In this document: piece after piece, positions 34,863 through 42,764 of the stretch
Layout of the letters: every line of letters begins with the position of its first letter
Numbering within the stretch: the stretch's first letter is position 1
Source of the DNA: Chloroflexota bacterium
Lineage (GTDB): Bacteria > Chloroflexota > Dehalococcoidia > JACQUA01
DNA: 42,764 nucleotides
Direction: 5' to 3'
NCBI GenBank assembly: GCA_016210565.1
Contig: JACQUA010000269.1
Span: 1 to 42,764, forward strand
The notes under the pieces: model-generated
Told to the model about the DNA's origin: nothing
Seen by the model: the letters and a program-made list of their open reading frames with translations, nothing else
Databases searched by the model: none
Position numbers and translations under genes: made by a program

Positions 34863-36236
34863 CTACGGGCCGGGTTCCTCCAGACTGCCGATGGTATCCG
34901 GTATCAGCTCGGAGAGGGCCGGGTGGATATGGATTCCTGCGTAAATATCCTTAATATGTCCGCCCGAGGCCATGGCATTGGTCACTTCCTGGATAAGCTC
35001 CGGGGCGTAAGGCCCGATGATATGAAAGCCGAGTATCTTGCCGCTGCCCTTTTCCACTATCGCCTTGGCAAAGCCCTCACTCTCCATCATGGCCTCGCCT
35101 TTGGCGGTGTCGGAATACGTTGTCCGCCCTACCAGTATCTCGTGGTATTTGGCCGCAGCCTCCTGGGTAAGTCCCACCGACGCAATTTGCGGATGGGAAA
35201 AGACCGCATGGGGGGCGGCGCCGTAGTCCATCTTCATCCTGGACTTCTCGAACGCGTTGTGCGCCGCCACCATGGCTTCGCGGTTGGCGACATGGGTGAA
35301 CATCTGCTGCCCGTTGGCATCGCCGATGGCCCAGATGTTTTTCCTGGTCGTTTCCAGGTACTCGTCTACCCGGACAAACCCTCTCTTGTCGAGTTCCACC
35401 CCAGCCTTGTCCACATTCAGGGTGTCGGCATTGGACCTCCGGCCCACGGCCATCATCAGGGCCGCGGCAGTGAAATCCTGCTGCTGTCCGGACTTGCGGT
35501 CCCTGACCGTCACCGTTACCCCATCCTTCTGCCTGGCAACGCTGAGGGCTTCAACTCCGGTATGAATTTCCAGTCTTTTGCCAAGCGCCTTTTTCAGCAG
35601 GTCCGATAGCTCGGGTTCCTCCGCCGTCACCAGGCGGTCCGCCATTTCCAGCATGGTCACCCGGCTGCCCATCGCCGCAAAGAAATGCCCGTATTCCACG
35701 GCGATGTAGCCCCCGCCGATGATGATCAGGCTTTCGGGTCTTTCTGCCAACTGGAGCACGGTTTCGTTGGTCAGGTAGGGGACGCTATCCAGCCCTTTCA
35801 GGGGAGGCGTCAGCGGGCGGGAACCTGAGGCGATGAATACCTGCCGGGCGGTCAGTCTTTCCCCGTTGACCTCGATGCTGTAGTCCCCGGTGAAGCGCCC
35901 CTGACCCTCATAGAAACGGGGATTCTTCGAACCCAGCCGCCACTGCCTGATTTCTTCCCGCGTTGGGTCGATGTTTTTCCGCATCCGCTCCATGATGGCG
36001 CGAAAATCCACCTTCGTCACACCGGCCGCGATGCCCAGCTTTGCCGCCTCCTGGATTTCCACTACGCGGTCTGCCGCGTATATGAGCATCTTCGACGGTA
36101 TGCACCCCAGGTTGAGGCAGGTGCCTCCCGCCGGCCCGCGGTCCACCACGGCAACTTTCAAGCGCCGGTCAACCGCCTGCTCCGCCACGCTGGCCCCACT
36201 CCCTCCCCCGATGACGATGACATCGTAGGTCTCCAT
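34863..36236 (-). CDS. Dihydrolipoamide-dehydrogenase-like pyridine nucleotide-disulfide oxidoreductase
   Basis: A 457-residue class I flavoprotein disulfide reductase. VIVIGGGSGASVAEQA binds FAD, GGTCLNLGCIPSKM holds the redox-active Cys40 and Cys45, LIIIGGGYIAVEYGHFFAAMG binds NAD(P)H, and the C-terminal HIHPALSE supplies the catalytic His-Glu pair from the partner subunit. The length is normal for dihydrolipoyl dehydrogenase; mycothione- or mercuric-reductase-like activity is possible. ATG 36236 follows GGAGGAG. It is the only gene on the minus strand between the second bicupin and the ABM-like gene, and no lipoyl-complex genes are nearby, so a role in a multienzyme complex is not shown. 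Confidence 0.9.
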   Translation of the reverse strand: METYDVIVIGGGSGASVAEQAVDRRLKVAVVDRGPAGGTCLNLGCIPSKMLIYAADRVVEIQEAAKLGIAAGVTKVDFRAIMERMRKNIDPTREEIRQWRLGSKNPRFYEGQGRFTGDYSIEVNGERLTARQVFIASGSRPLTPPLKGLDSVPYLTNETVLQLAERPESLIIIGGGYIAVEYGHFFAAMGSRVTMLEMADRLVTAEEPELSDLLKKALGKRLEIHTGVEALSVARQKDGVTVTVRDRKSGQQQDFTAAALMMAVGRRSNADTLNVDKAGVELDKRGFVRVDEYLETTRKNIWAIGDANGQQMFTHVANREAMVAAHNAFEKSRMKMDYGAAPHAVFSHPQIASVGLTQEAAAKYHEILVGRTTYSDTAKGEAMMESEGFAKAIVEKGSGKILGFHIIGPYAPELIQEVTNAMASGGHIKDIYAGIHIHPALSELIPDTIGSLEEPGP

Positions 36237-36359
36237 ACTGGCTCCTCCATTGGTCAGAAACGGCCTCCTCTGTTCTGTCGCAAACCTCTCCCATCATTAT
36301 TCCACCAATCTCAGGCCAGTGGTATAAGTATGAATACCTATCCCGGACGAGGGCAACCA

Positions 36360-36391
36360 AAATGACGAATGACGAAATTCGAATGACGAAT
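36360..36391. repeat. Dispersed repeat, family F, copy 2 (inverted)
   Basis: The exact reverse complement of 33601-33632 (AAATGACGAATGACGAAATT...). The rest of the 36237-36524 spacer holds further CGAATGTC / CTTCGAATCTT low-complexity tracts and no gene. Confidence 0.8.
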
Positions 36392-36524
36392 CAATGCTCC
36401 AAACTCGAATGTCAAAACAGCCTGACTTCGTCGTTCGGGTTTCGAATTTCTTCGCCGGCGAATCAGAGCCACCCATCCGGGGTCGGGAATCTTCGAATCT
36501 TCAATCTTTGAATCTTCGAATCGC

Positions 36525-36818
36525 CTAGACCTGGTTCTTCACTACGAAGTCGCGGTCTATCGGCAGCTCAGGCGCCAGCGGCTTGAGCTTTCGCGCCACT
36601 TCCCTGGATTCGAGGCTGGAGCGCCAGACCTCCTCGGCCTCCCTGGTGTCCCAGAACTGGATGACCACCCCACCCGGTTCATCGCGGGCATCAGCGCGGT
36701 AGGCCTTGAGAAACCCCTTTTGCTTCTTCAAAAGCGGGGCCAGCTCCTTGTCCCATATCTTCTTCCCTTCCTCGTATTTCTGGGCGTCGGTGTGGATGAA
36801 ACTGATCCGGACTATCAT
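36525..36818 (-). CDS. Small ABM-like (antibiotic biosynthesis monooxygenase fold) protein
   Basis: A 97-residue protein beginning MIVRISFIHTD. It shows the ferredoxin-like alpha/beta pattern of dimeric ABM-domain proteins: a first strand, a helix with KIWDKELAPLLKKQKGF, and a later strand GVVIQFWDTREAEEVW. The ATG at 36818 follows AGGAGG; a seven-residue extension is rejected. Such proteins range from small monooxygenases to stress-related or uncharacterised partners. No catalytic residue can be singled out. A divergent FMN reductase starts 264 bases away. Confidence 0.72.
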   Translation of the reverse strand: MIVRISFIHTDAQKYEEGKKIWDKELAPLLKKQKGFLKAYRADARDEPGGVVIQFWDTREAEEVWRSSLESREVARKLKPLAPELPIDRDFVVKNQV

Positions 36819-37082
36819 GCTTGCCTCCTGAAACCTCATTAACGACCAAAAACGCAGTGATTAATCTTACCGTATCTTAGCTGATTGTACGACCCCGGGA
36901 ACATGCCGGTCAAGGGGCCTGGCGCGGCGCCCGCACGGGCAAACCGGGAGCCGGCGAATGCAGAATTCCCGGAAGTCCTGTAAAATAGACCCGGTTGGAC
37001 GGCGCTGGCTGACGCCCTCGGTTGCCCGCGGTCCGGCCCGGGCGCATTATTCTGGTCAGACTTCCACGATCGAGGAGGCAAC

Positions 37083-37640
37083 ATGGACAAAGAAGTGAGC
37101 ATTTTCGGATTTGCCGGCAGTCTCCGAAAAAACTCGTACAACAAGGCCATATTGAACGCCGCGGCGGAACTGCTCCCCGATGACGCTGCCATCGAGGTCT
37201 TCGACCTCGATGGGATACCGCCATTCAACCAGGACCTGGAGGCGAACCCTCCGGAGCGGGTGAAGGAGTTCAAACAGAAAATCAAGGCGGCCGGCGCCAT
37301 CTTAATCGCCACCCCTGAATACAACTACTCGATGCCGGGCGTCCTGAAAAACGCCATCGACTGGGCGTCCCGGCCCTATGGGGACAACGCCTTCGAAGGA
37401 AAACCCCTGGGCATAATGAGCGCTTCCATAGGAATGCTGGGAGGTGGCCGCGCCCAGTACCACCTGCGGCAGTCATGCGTCTTCCTCAACATGTATCCCG
37501 TCAACCAGCCGGAGGTCATGGTCACCTTTGCCCCGCAGAAGATAGATGAGAAGGGGCGGCTGACCGACCAGAAGACCAGGGAAATGATAGGAAAGCTGCT
37601 CCAGGCCCTGGTGACCTGGACCCGGAGGCTGAAAGAATAA
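37083..37640 (+). CDS. NADPH-dependent FMN reductase-family flavoprotein
   Basis: A 185-residue flavodoxin-fold protein. FGFAGSLRKNSYNKAILNAA is the phosphate-binding opening for FMN, and TPEYNYSMPGVLKNAIDWASRP is the diagnostic middle motif of the family that includes SsuE-type and chromate/quinone reductases. The length is typical. ATG 37083 has GAGGAGG seven bases upstream. It stands divergent from the ABM-like gene and could supply reduced flavin to a flavin-dependent enzyme. The physiological acceptor is unknown. Confidence 0.9.
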   Translation: MDKEVSIFGFAGSLRKNSYNKAILNAAAELLPDDAAIEVFDLDGIPPFNQDLEANPPERVKEFKQKIKAAGAILIATPEYNYSMPGVLKNAIDWASRPYGDNAFEGKPLGIMSASIGMLGGGRAQYHLRQSCVFLNMYPVNQPEVMVTFAPQKIDEKGRLTDQKTREMIGKLLQALVTWTRRLKE

Positions 37641-38181
37641 CCCCATCTCCCCCTTTGAAAAAGGGATACCAAGGGGGATTTTAGGCCGTGTAGGATGGGT
37701 TAAGCGTCCCGATGCAATCGGGACGCGAACCCACCCTTCCAGGCACATTCCATTAACCAACTTCCAAATCCCAAACAATCCCCCATGCCCGCTTGCAGCG
37801 GGCACCATGAAGGATGAAAACAGACTGTCATTGCGAGCGAAGCGCGGCAATCTCCCGGATGGCCAGCCAACTAGGAGATTGCTTCGCTTCGCTCGCAATG
37901 ACATTTTCTGAGCAAATTCCGACGATTCAAGTCTCAATATCAAAACGGGCGGCCAACCCTCTTTGGCATTCGAACATTTGAGTTTGAGATTTGTTTGGAA
38001 CTTGGTGTTTGGAATTTGGTATTTCGTCCTCCCGATGGGTTCGCACATCCACCCGGCTTCCCCGTTACCCCGCTGTGCTTAACCCACCCTACACAGCTTC
38101 GACACCCGATCCGCTTCGCGAGAGTCCGCAAGGCGGACAAGGGGTGTCGTTACAAGTAGCACAGGCGTCCCCGCCTGTGGC
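37641..38181. other. Repeat-filled spacer between FMN reductase and lipoprotein 6
   Basis: A spacer of 541 bases with, in order, a family E tract (37644-37682, CCCCCTTTGAAAAAGGG), a family C palindrome (37690-37736), a family B palindrome (37826-37903), a TTTGGAATTTGGTATTTCG tract (about 37990-38030), a family C half (38077-38092) and a CACAGGCGTCCCCGCCTGTG palindrome (38160-38179) just after the stop codon of lipoprotein 6. The last might act as a transcription stop for that minus-strand gene, although it lacks a T-run. No gene seen. Confidence 0.7.
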
Positions 38182-39360
38182 TCACCTCATCGTTTCCTGG
38201 ACAACCTCGCCGGCGATCGTCAGCATCTTCTCCTGCCAGACCATGTACTCCTCTGTCTGCAGGAAGAGTTTCTCCCCCGGCTGGGCCAGGAAAATCGGGT
38301 TAATCCCTTCCAGCGGCACATCGGCGCGGAGGCTGGGGAATCCGAAGCTCTGGGCGAATACGGCCTGGCCTTCTTTGCTCAACAGCCAGTTCAGGAAGAC
38401 TCTGGCAGCATTGGGATGGGCGAACCGGACAGGCAGGGCGATGCCCCCGGCGCCCGGCGACACATAGGCACCCTCCTTGACAAAGACCACGTCAACCGGG
38501 GCGCCCAGCTTGATGAACTCCGTCAGGGAGTCGGTATGAGGCGCCAGGCCGATGGCATATTTCCCCCGGGCCACCGACTCCACGTTGAGCCGGTTGTCGC
38601 GTTGTATGACCACCTCCTGCTGCTTGATCAGTTGCCTCAAGAAGTCCTTCGCCTCCTCGACGCTCCAGAGCTGCACCGCCAGATGGCTCATGACGGCATT
38701 GCCGGTCCCGGTCACCCGGGGATCGCTCATGGTGACCTTGCCCTTATACTGTGGTTTCAGAAGGTCCTTGTAGGTGGTGATCTCCCCTTTTTTCACCTGG
38801 TCCGTGTTGTACATGATATACCGCTGTATCGCGGCGATCATGCCGAACCCGAGTTTGTCCTGGTCGAAAAAGGGTAGCTTGCCGCCGCTCCAGAAGTTCG
38901 GGTCTTTGACCTCAGGCAAGAGCAACAGCGGCTCGATGGGGCCGAGGAGCCCCATGGGTTTGATCGTGGTTATCAGGGTGGGACCGCCGGCGCCAAACAT
39001 ATCCGCCATATAGACACCCGCATTCTTTTCTCCCTGGGCCCGGGCCGCGATTTCGGCGCCCCTGGCGAAGGGCAGGAACTCCACGTTGATCCCGTACCTT
39101 TCCTTGAACCCCTGCGCCAGGGCCGTCCGCGTAGCCGGTCCCCACAGGGCGTAAACGGAAACAACCCCCTCCTTTCTGGCTTCCGCCAGGGCTGCCTGCC
39201 ATTCCTGCTCCCATCCTGCCTTCGCCGCAGGACCGGCGGGGCCGGCGGCGGGTTTCTCCGATCTGGCGGCGGGCGTTGGTTCCACCCCCTGCACACAGCC
39301 AGCGAACACCGGCCCGGCAAGAAGGAATAGCACTGACCAGCTCAACAGTCTCTTCAACAT
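38182..39360 (-). CDS. ABC-type extracellular solute-binding lipoprotein 6
   Basis: A 392-residue binding lipoprotein, the only one of the six on the minus strand and distant from the others. The signal peptide ends FAGC (Cys22). The domain opens WEQEWQAALAEARKEG and carries NFWSGGKLPFFDQDK, MYNTDQV, YKDLLKPQYKGKV, DPRVTGTG, ESVARGKYAIGLA and NWLLSKEGQ. It belongs with lipoproteins 2 and 3. AAAGGAAG lies before the ATG and its own promoter is at 39430-39459. No permease or ATPase is adjacent. Ligand unknown. Confidence 0.88.
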   Translation of the reverse strand: MLKRLLSWSVLFLLAGPVFAGCVQGVEPTPAARSEKPAAGPAGPAAKAGWEQEWQAALAEARKEGVVSVYALWGPATRTALAQGFKERYGINVEFLPFARGAEIAARAQGEKNAGVYMADMFGAGGPTLITTIKPMGLLGPIEPLLLLPEVKDPNFWSGGKLPFFDQDKLGFGMIAAIQRYIMYNTDQVKKGEITTYKDLLKPQYKGKVTMSDPRVTGTGNAVMSHLAVQLWSVEEAKDFLRQLIKQQEVVIQRDNRLNVESVARGKYAIGLAPHTDSLTEFIKLGAPVDVVFVKEGAYVSPGAGGIALPVRFAHPNAARVFLNWLLSKEGQAVFAQSFGFPSLRADVPLEGINPIFLAQPGEKLFLQTEEYMVWQEKMLTIAGEVVQETMR

Positions 39361-39429
39361 ATCCTGCTTCCTTTCGTCATGTTAACCCATCGCGAGAGAG
39401 CGACGCATCACGCGTTCTCTGCTGGCCCA

Positions 39430-39459
39430 ATGATAGTATCCGGCGGCAGGAGATGTCAA
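39430..39459 (-). promoter_or_regulatory. Promoter of lipoprotein 6
   Basis: On the minus strand TTGACA (39454-39459), an 18-base spacer and TATCAT (39430-39435). It would start transcription about 60 bases before the ATG at 39360. Confidence 0.6.
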
Positions 39460-39714
39460 CCCTTCCTATTCCGCAACATGCTCCGTTCGATGCAACTCAG
39501 AAGCCGGAAGACCGCAGCGACGCCCCCCCCCGTCCACGGCGCGGACTTCCGCAAAGCGGAGCGGGTGTCGAAAGCCGTAGCCGCACCCTTTACGGGTGCG
39601 CGGTTGCTGGGTGCCAGGGCGGTCTACCAGGCCCGACAGGGACAAGCCCTGTCGCTACGGGGTCTGCACTGCCTGAGTTGCACGCAAGAGAAATCACGTA
39701 AGAGAAACCACGCC

Positions 39715-39742
39715 TTGACACTCGCAGGCGAAGTGGTATACT
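39715..39742 (+). promoter_or_regulatory. Promoter of the kelch-like secreted protein
   Basis: TTGACA (39715-39720), a 16-base spacer and TATACT (39737-39742), pointing at the GTG start at 39844. Confidence 0.68.
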
Positions 39743-39843
39743 GACCGGGAATTCGTTAGTTCTCGTTACGGTCTTGCAGCCCCCTCCAATTGGGCAAGCA
39801 CATCCGGTGAACGCATCTGGCTTCGATGCCAAAGGACTTGCCA

Positions 39844-42764
39844 GTGAAACGTCACAGTCTTGTCAAGTACGCCAGAGCCACTCTGCGGCTCCTGGTCCCC
39901 TGTCTCCTCATCGCAGTCCTGCTTCTCCCCACCCTTCACACCCCACCCATCGCTGGCGCTGCGGGGTCGACACGCTGGTATCTTCCTCCGATAACCGGCT
40001 CCTCCTGGTATCTAACCCGCACTGCCGGCACGCCGGAAGCTACGCAAGAACAATACACCTGGGGCTCCCAGTGGGTCACAGACACAGCGGCTGCAGCCGA
40101 TAGCTACTTTCCTGCCGGTACCTGGACGGGACGTGTAAGCTTTTATCAGCCCCAGGCCGGCGGCGGCATTGATTTCGGCATCGGCGCTCTGGACGCCAAC
40201 ACCGGTTGGAATATGCAGTCCAAGGGCTTTCAGCATTTCGATCTGGCTGCTCCGGGAGTTAGTTCTGTTGACCTGGCAATTCCGGCGTCCAGCTTTACGG
40301 TGTCTGCCGGCGGCTATTTCTTCTTCTACTGGCAGTGGGCGCCCTATGGCGGTAATGACAGGTCGGTATACCTCGCGTTAGGGGGGAACAATACTTACAT
40401 AGACACGCCGGCCGGCGAGGCAGGTTTTCCCAATCCGACTTTCCCTCCGCCAACGCTAACTCCATCTCCGCCGCCTTCGCCCTCCCCCAGCCCTTTACCG
40501 ACTGCCTCCCCTTCCCCGAGTCCATCGCCTTCGCCCACGGCATCGCCTTCACCAAGTCCGTCACCGTCGCCAACGCCCGCTCCCTCACCATCGCCGACTC
40601 CTTCTCCAACTCCGTCGCCTTCTCCTTCGCCATCGCCGGCTTCTTCTCCAACTCCCACGCCAACCCCATCGCCGTCGTGGACCTCGCTTGGACTTATCAA
40701 TCCCGGCGCGGAATTGGGCAATACATCCGGATGGGCCACCACCGGCAGTTTCGCCGTGGCGGCGAGTGGTTGGTGGGACATTGCCCCCAACGACGGGAAC
40801 TGGTTCTTCTGGGGAGGCAGCGCCTCAGAGTCCACCGCCTCTCAGGACGTCGACCTGACGCCCTACGCCGCTGAAATCGACGCGGGGCGGGTTACGACGA
40901 GGACCGGGGCCTGGCTTAGCTCCTGGGGTGACGGCGACCAGGCATGGCTTTTGATCGACTACAAGAACGCAGCGGGGCAAACGCTGGAAAGCTACTCCGG
41001 CGGACCCCGCTTCGGTGTTTCCTGGGTAGAGTATTTCGACCAGAGGACGTTGCCGGCAACCACGCGCAGAATAACCATCACCCTCAAAGCAGTCAGGAAC
41101 ACCGGTTTTGACAACGATGGCTACTTTGATTCCGTGTACAGCCTTCTCCAAGTAGGCCCGCCGCCAACCCCAACGCCGGTTCCTTCGGTGTCTCCATCTC
41201 CGTCTCCTTCAGCCAGTCCATCTCCTTCACCATCACCCAGTCCGTCGCCATCGCCATCGCCATCGCCATCTCCATCACCTTCACCATCACCGGCGCCTTC
41301 TGCGAGTCCATCGCCTTCGCCATCGGCGAGTCCATCACCCTCGCCTGCACCGTCTGCAAGCCCGTCGCCTTCGCCTTCGCCATCGGCGAGTCCATCACCC
41401 TCGCCTGCACCGTCTGCAAGCCCGTCGCCTTCGCCATCGCCATCGGCAAGCCCATCACCCTCGCCTGTACCGTCTGCAAGCCCGTCGCCTTCGCCATCGC
41501 CGTCGGCGACCGCCTCGCCCACCCCGGCCCCGACCGCCACCCCTACCCCGGGCCCCGGGGCCGACTTCTTCGCGGGTCCATTGATGAATATCCCCCGGAT
41601 GGGCCACTCGAGCGTGATGCTGCCCGATGGCCGGGTGCTGGTCATCGGAGGGCACGGCACCGGCTTCACCTCGCTCAGCAGCGCCGAGGTCTGGTCTCCA
41701 GGGAGCGTCTTCACAACCTTAGGCATGAATGCCACCCATGACTCGGGCGCTATAGCCAGACTGCAAAACGGACGGTATCTCGTAGCCGGCGGCGCTGCAG
41801 ACCTGGGCGTCGCGCCGGGATACGACTCGGCCGAAATCTTTGATCCCGCTACCAACACTTTTGCCCCTACCGGCAGCATGACCCGCGCCAGGACCAACAA
41901 CATGGCGGCCACCCTGACCGGCGGCAAAGTCCTGGTGGTGGGCGGCTGGTACGATGCGGGCAGCACAACCTACGCCGACCTCTACGACCCGCCATCCGGG
42001 ACCTTCAGCGCCACCGGCGCCCTGAACTATACCAGGACCCACGCGGTGGTGTTACCCACCGCGGATGGGAAAGCCGTGGTCCTGGGCGGCCAGGGAACCT
42101 ATGGCAGTCCCAACCGGGAACACGCTGAACTGTATGATCCAGCGACCAACGCTTTCACCGTACTGCGGGATAACCTCTTCACCGGTGAAACAGGCTGGTA
42201 TGTCTATGGCGTCTGGTCGTACGGCCCCGTTGAGAACAGGCAGATGGCAGATGGGCGCTATTTGCTACTGGCTTACAAGCCCGGTCCCCTGGTCACGGAG
42301 TATGCCCTGTTTACCTTCGACCCGAATAGTAAACAGACCGCCAGGTTCGTTACATCTCCCACCCTGCCGACTTCCGGCGAGATCAGCTTGTTCGACCCCG
42401 TGGTCGACGTGGCCCGGGGCAAGGCCTATCTCCTGGGGGTGGTGCCGGGCACCGACCCGTGGCAGTTGAAGCTGTATACGGTTGATACTCCCACCGGCCA
42501 GCTCTTTGTGCCTGCGGCAAACCCCGCCTCATCTTCTTCTACCCCCCGGTCCCTGGCTGCCAGCAACTATACCATGCCTCCAGGATACTATGCCATCGCT
42601 TCCGGGATGACCCTGACGCAAAACCACGGCGTTTTCGTGACCGGCGGGTCTTCCACAAACGATTATATGACCAACTTCAATCCTGTCCGCAACACAATGT
42701 TCGTGGCGCCGGCCTCTTCCGGTCCTGCCCCAACCCCGGTCCCCACCGCCACGCCTTCCCCCAC
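39844..42764 (+). CDS. Large secreted protein with Pro/Ser linkers and kelch-like repeats (3' end outside window)
   Basis: An uninterrupted frame of 973 codons from GTG 39844, preceded by AAAGGA seven bases upstream, running off the window. Residues 1-40 are a signal peptide ([16 protein letters not shown], a hydrophobic core, then AGAA). Residues about 41-199 are a tryptophan/tyrosine-rich beta domain. About 200-279 is a Pro/Ser/Thr linker. About 280-437 is a second beta domain that may bind a surface or glycan ([23 protein letters not shown]). About 438-571 is a long PSPS linker. From about 572 on are kelch-like beta-propeller blades ([47 protein letters not shown]). A new [11 protein letters not shown] linker begins at the edge. 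Likely cell-surface or extracellular; binding function inferred only from architecture. Confidence 0.85.
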   Translation, partial: MKRHSLVKYARATLRLLVPCLLIAVLLLPTLHTPPIAGAAGSTRWYLPPITGSSWYLTRTAGTPEATQEQYTWGSQWVTDTAAAADSYFPAGTWTGRVSFYQPQAGGGIDFGIGALDANTGWNMQSKGFQHFDLAAPGVSSVDLAIPASSFTVSAGGYFFFYWQWAPYGGNDRSVYLALGGNNTYIDTPAGEAGFPNPTFPPPTLTPSPPPSPSPSPLPTASPSPSPSPSPTASPSPSPSPSPTPAPSPSPTPSPTPSPSPSPSPASSPTPTPTPSPSWTSLGLINPGAELGNTSGWATTGSFAVAASGWWDIAPNDGNWFFWGGSASESTASQDVDLTPYAAEIDAGRVTTRTGAWLSSWGDGDQAWLLIDYKNAAGQTLESYSGGPRFGVSWVEYFDQRTLPATTRRITITLKAVRNTGFDNDGYFDSVYSLLQVGPPPTPTPVPSVSPSPSPSASPSPSPSPSPSPSPSPSPSPSPSPSPAPSASPSPSPSASPSPSPAPSASPSPSPSPSASPSPSPAPSASPSPSPSPSASPSPSPVPSASPSPSPSPSATASPTPAPTATPTPGPGADFFAGPLMNIPRMGHSSVMLPDGRVLVIGGHGTGFTSLSSAEVWSPGSVFTTLGMNATHDSGAIARLQNGRYLVAGGAADLGVAPGYDSAEIFDPATNTFAPTGSMTRARTNNMAATLTGGKVLVVGGWYDAGSTTYADLYDPPSGTFSATGALNYTRTHAVVLPTADGKAVVLGGQGTYGSPNREHAELYDPATNAFTVLRDNLFTGETGWYVYGVWSYGPVENRQMADGRYLLLAYKPGPLVTEYALFTFDPNSKQTARFVTSPTLPTSGEISLFDPVVDVARGKAYLLGVVPGTDPWQLKLYTVDTPTGQLFVPAANPASSSSTPRSLAASNYTMPPGYYAIASGMTLTQNHGVFVTGGSSTNDYMTNFNPVRNTMFVAPASSGPAPTPVPTATPSP
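41293..41510 (+). repeat. Tandem repeat inside the second Pro/Ser linker
   Basis: A unit of roughly 54-66 bases containing GGCGAGTCCATCACCCTCGC and CCGTCTGCAAGCCCGTCGCC recurs at least three times with small changes. It encodes [20 protein letters not shown] linker. Copy number probably varies between strains and is prone to assembly error. Confidence 0.8.

Larger units (their letters stand above)
39361..39843. other. Divergent intergenic region between lipoprotein 6 and the kelch-like protein
   Basis: It holds the leftward promoter of lipoprotein 6 (39430-39459), a GC-rich tract with a CGACAGGGACAAGCCCTGTCG palindrome (about 39634-39655), and the rightward promoter (39715-39742). The leader to the GTG at 39844 is near 95 bases. 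No gene seen. Confidence 0.6.

Noticed and set aside
41121..41966. Long minus-strand open frame rich in Gly-Asp-Gly-Glu
   Set aside because: It is the antisense of the PSPS linker of the secreted protein; its repeats reflect linker codons, and the plus strand has signal peptide, ribosome binding site and promoter.

Overview
The window most resembles a fragment of an uncultured anaerobic Chloroflexota genome, probably of Dehalococcoidia type. That placement is inferred from gene content and was not measured. The evidence is a tungsten-type aldehyde:ferredoxin oxidoreductase, two acetylene-hydratase-like molybdo/tungstopterin proteins, a UbiD decarboxylase, FmdE, a LUD/CCG iron-sulfur protein, many paralogous binding lipoproteins, and dense families of short dispersed palindromic repeats. 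No rRNA, tRNA or CRISPR array was seen.

Region 1 (1-14132): the edge holds the first codons of a probable transposase on the minus strand. A near-consensus promoter (177-205) then leads into a rightward gene train. Its first gene is best read as one 582-residue selenoprotein of the UGSC family, with an in-frame UGA at 639-641 and a hairpin directly downstream. It is followed by solute-binding lipoproteins 1 and 2, a bicupin, lipoproteins 3 and 4, a UbiD-family decarboxylase, lipoprotein 5 and an acetylene-hydratase-like enzyme. No ABC permease or ATPase is present.

Region 2 (14133-17850): a decayed patch. It has a 28-bp duplication around a short palindromic element, a frameshifted UbiD fragment, an IS21-type element with complete istB but 5'-truncated istA, a broken PIN-domain gene, and an apparently intact vapBC module with an operator-like palindrome inside its promoter.

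Region 3 (18066-23859): a TcuA/fumarate-reductase-like flavoprotein, a CapA-family metallophosphatase, an MmgE/PrpD protein and a PreA-like dihydroorotate-dehydrogenase-fold protein with a C-terminal ferredoxin.

Region 4 (23860-32250): a repeat-rich spacer with a nested palindrome and a good promoter, then aldehyde:ferredoxin oxidoreductase, FmdE, a fused LUD/ferredoxin/CCG protein that carries a dispersed repeat in frame, a second acetylene-hydratase-like catalytic subunit and its four-cluster ferredoxin partner. This reads as a soluble anaerobic oxidoreductase cluster.

Region 5 (32251-39459): nitroreductase, second bicupin, a dihydrolipoamide-dehydrogenase-like flavoprotein, an ABM-like small protein, an NADPH-dependent FMN reductase and a sixth binding lipoprotein, separated by long repeat-filled spacers.

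Region 6 (39460-42764): a promoter and a very large secreted protein with Pro/Ser linkers and kelch-like repeats, still open at the window edge.

Overall inference: the binding lipoproteins capture one or several related organic ligands, and the UbiD, cupin, UGSC and molybdo/tungsto-enzymes process them in the cytoplasm. The substrate cannot be named from sequence alone.
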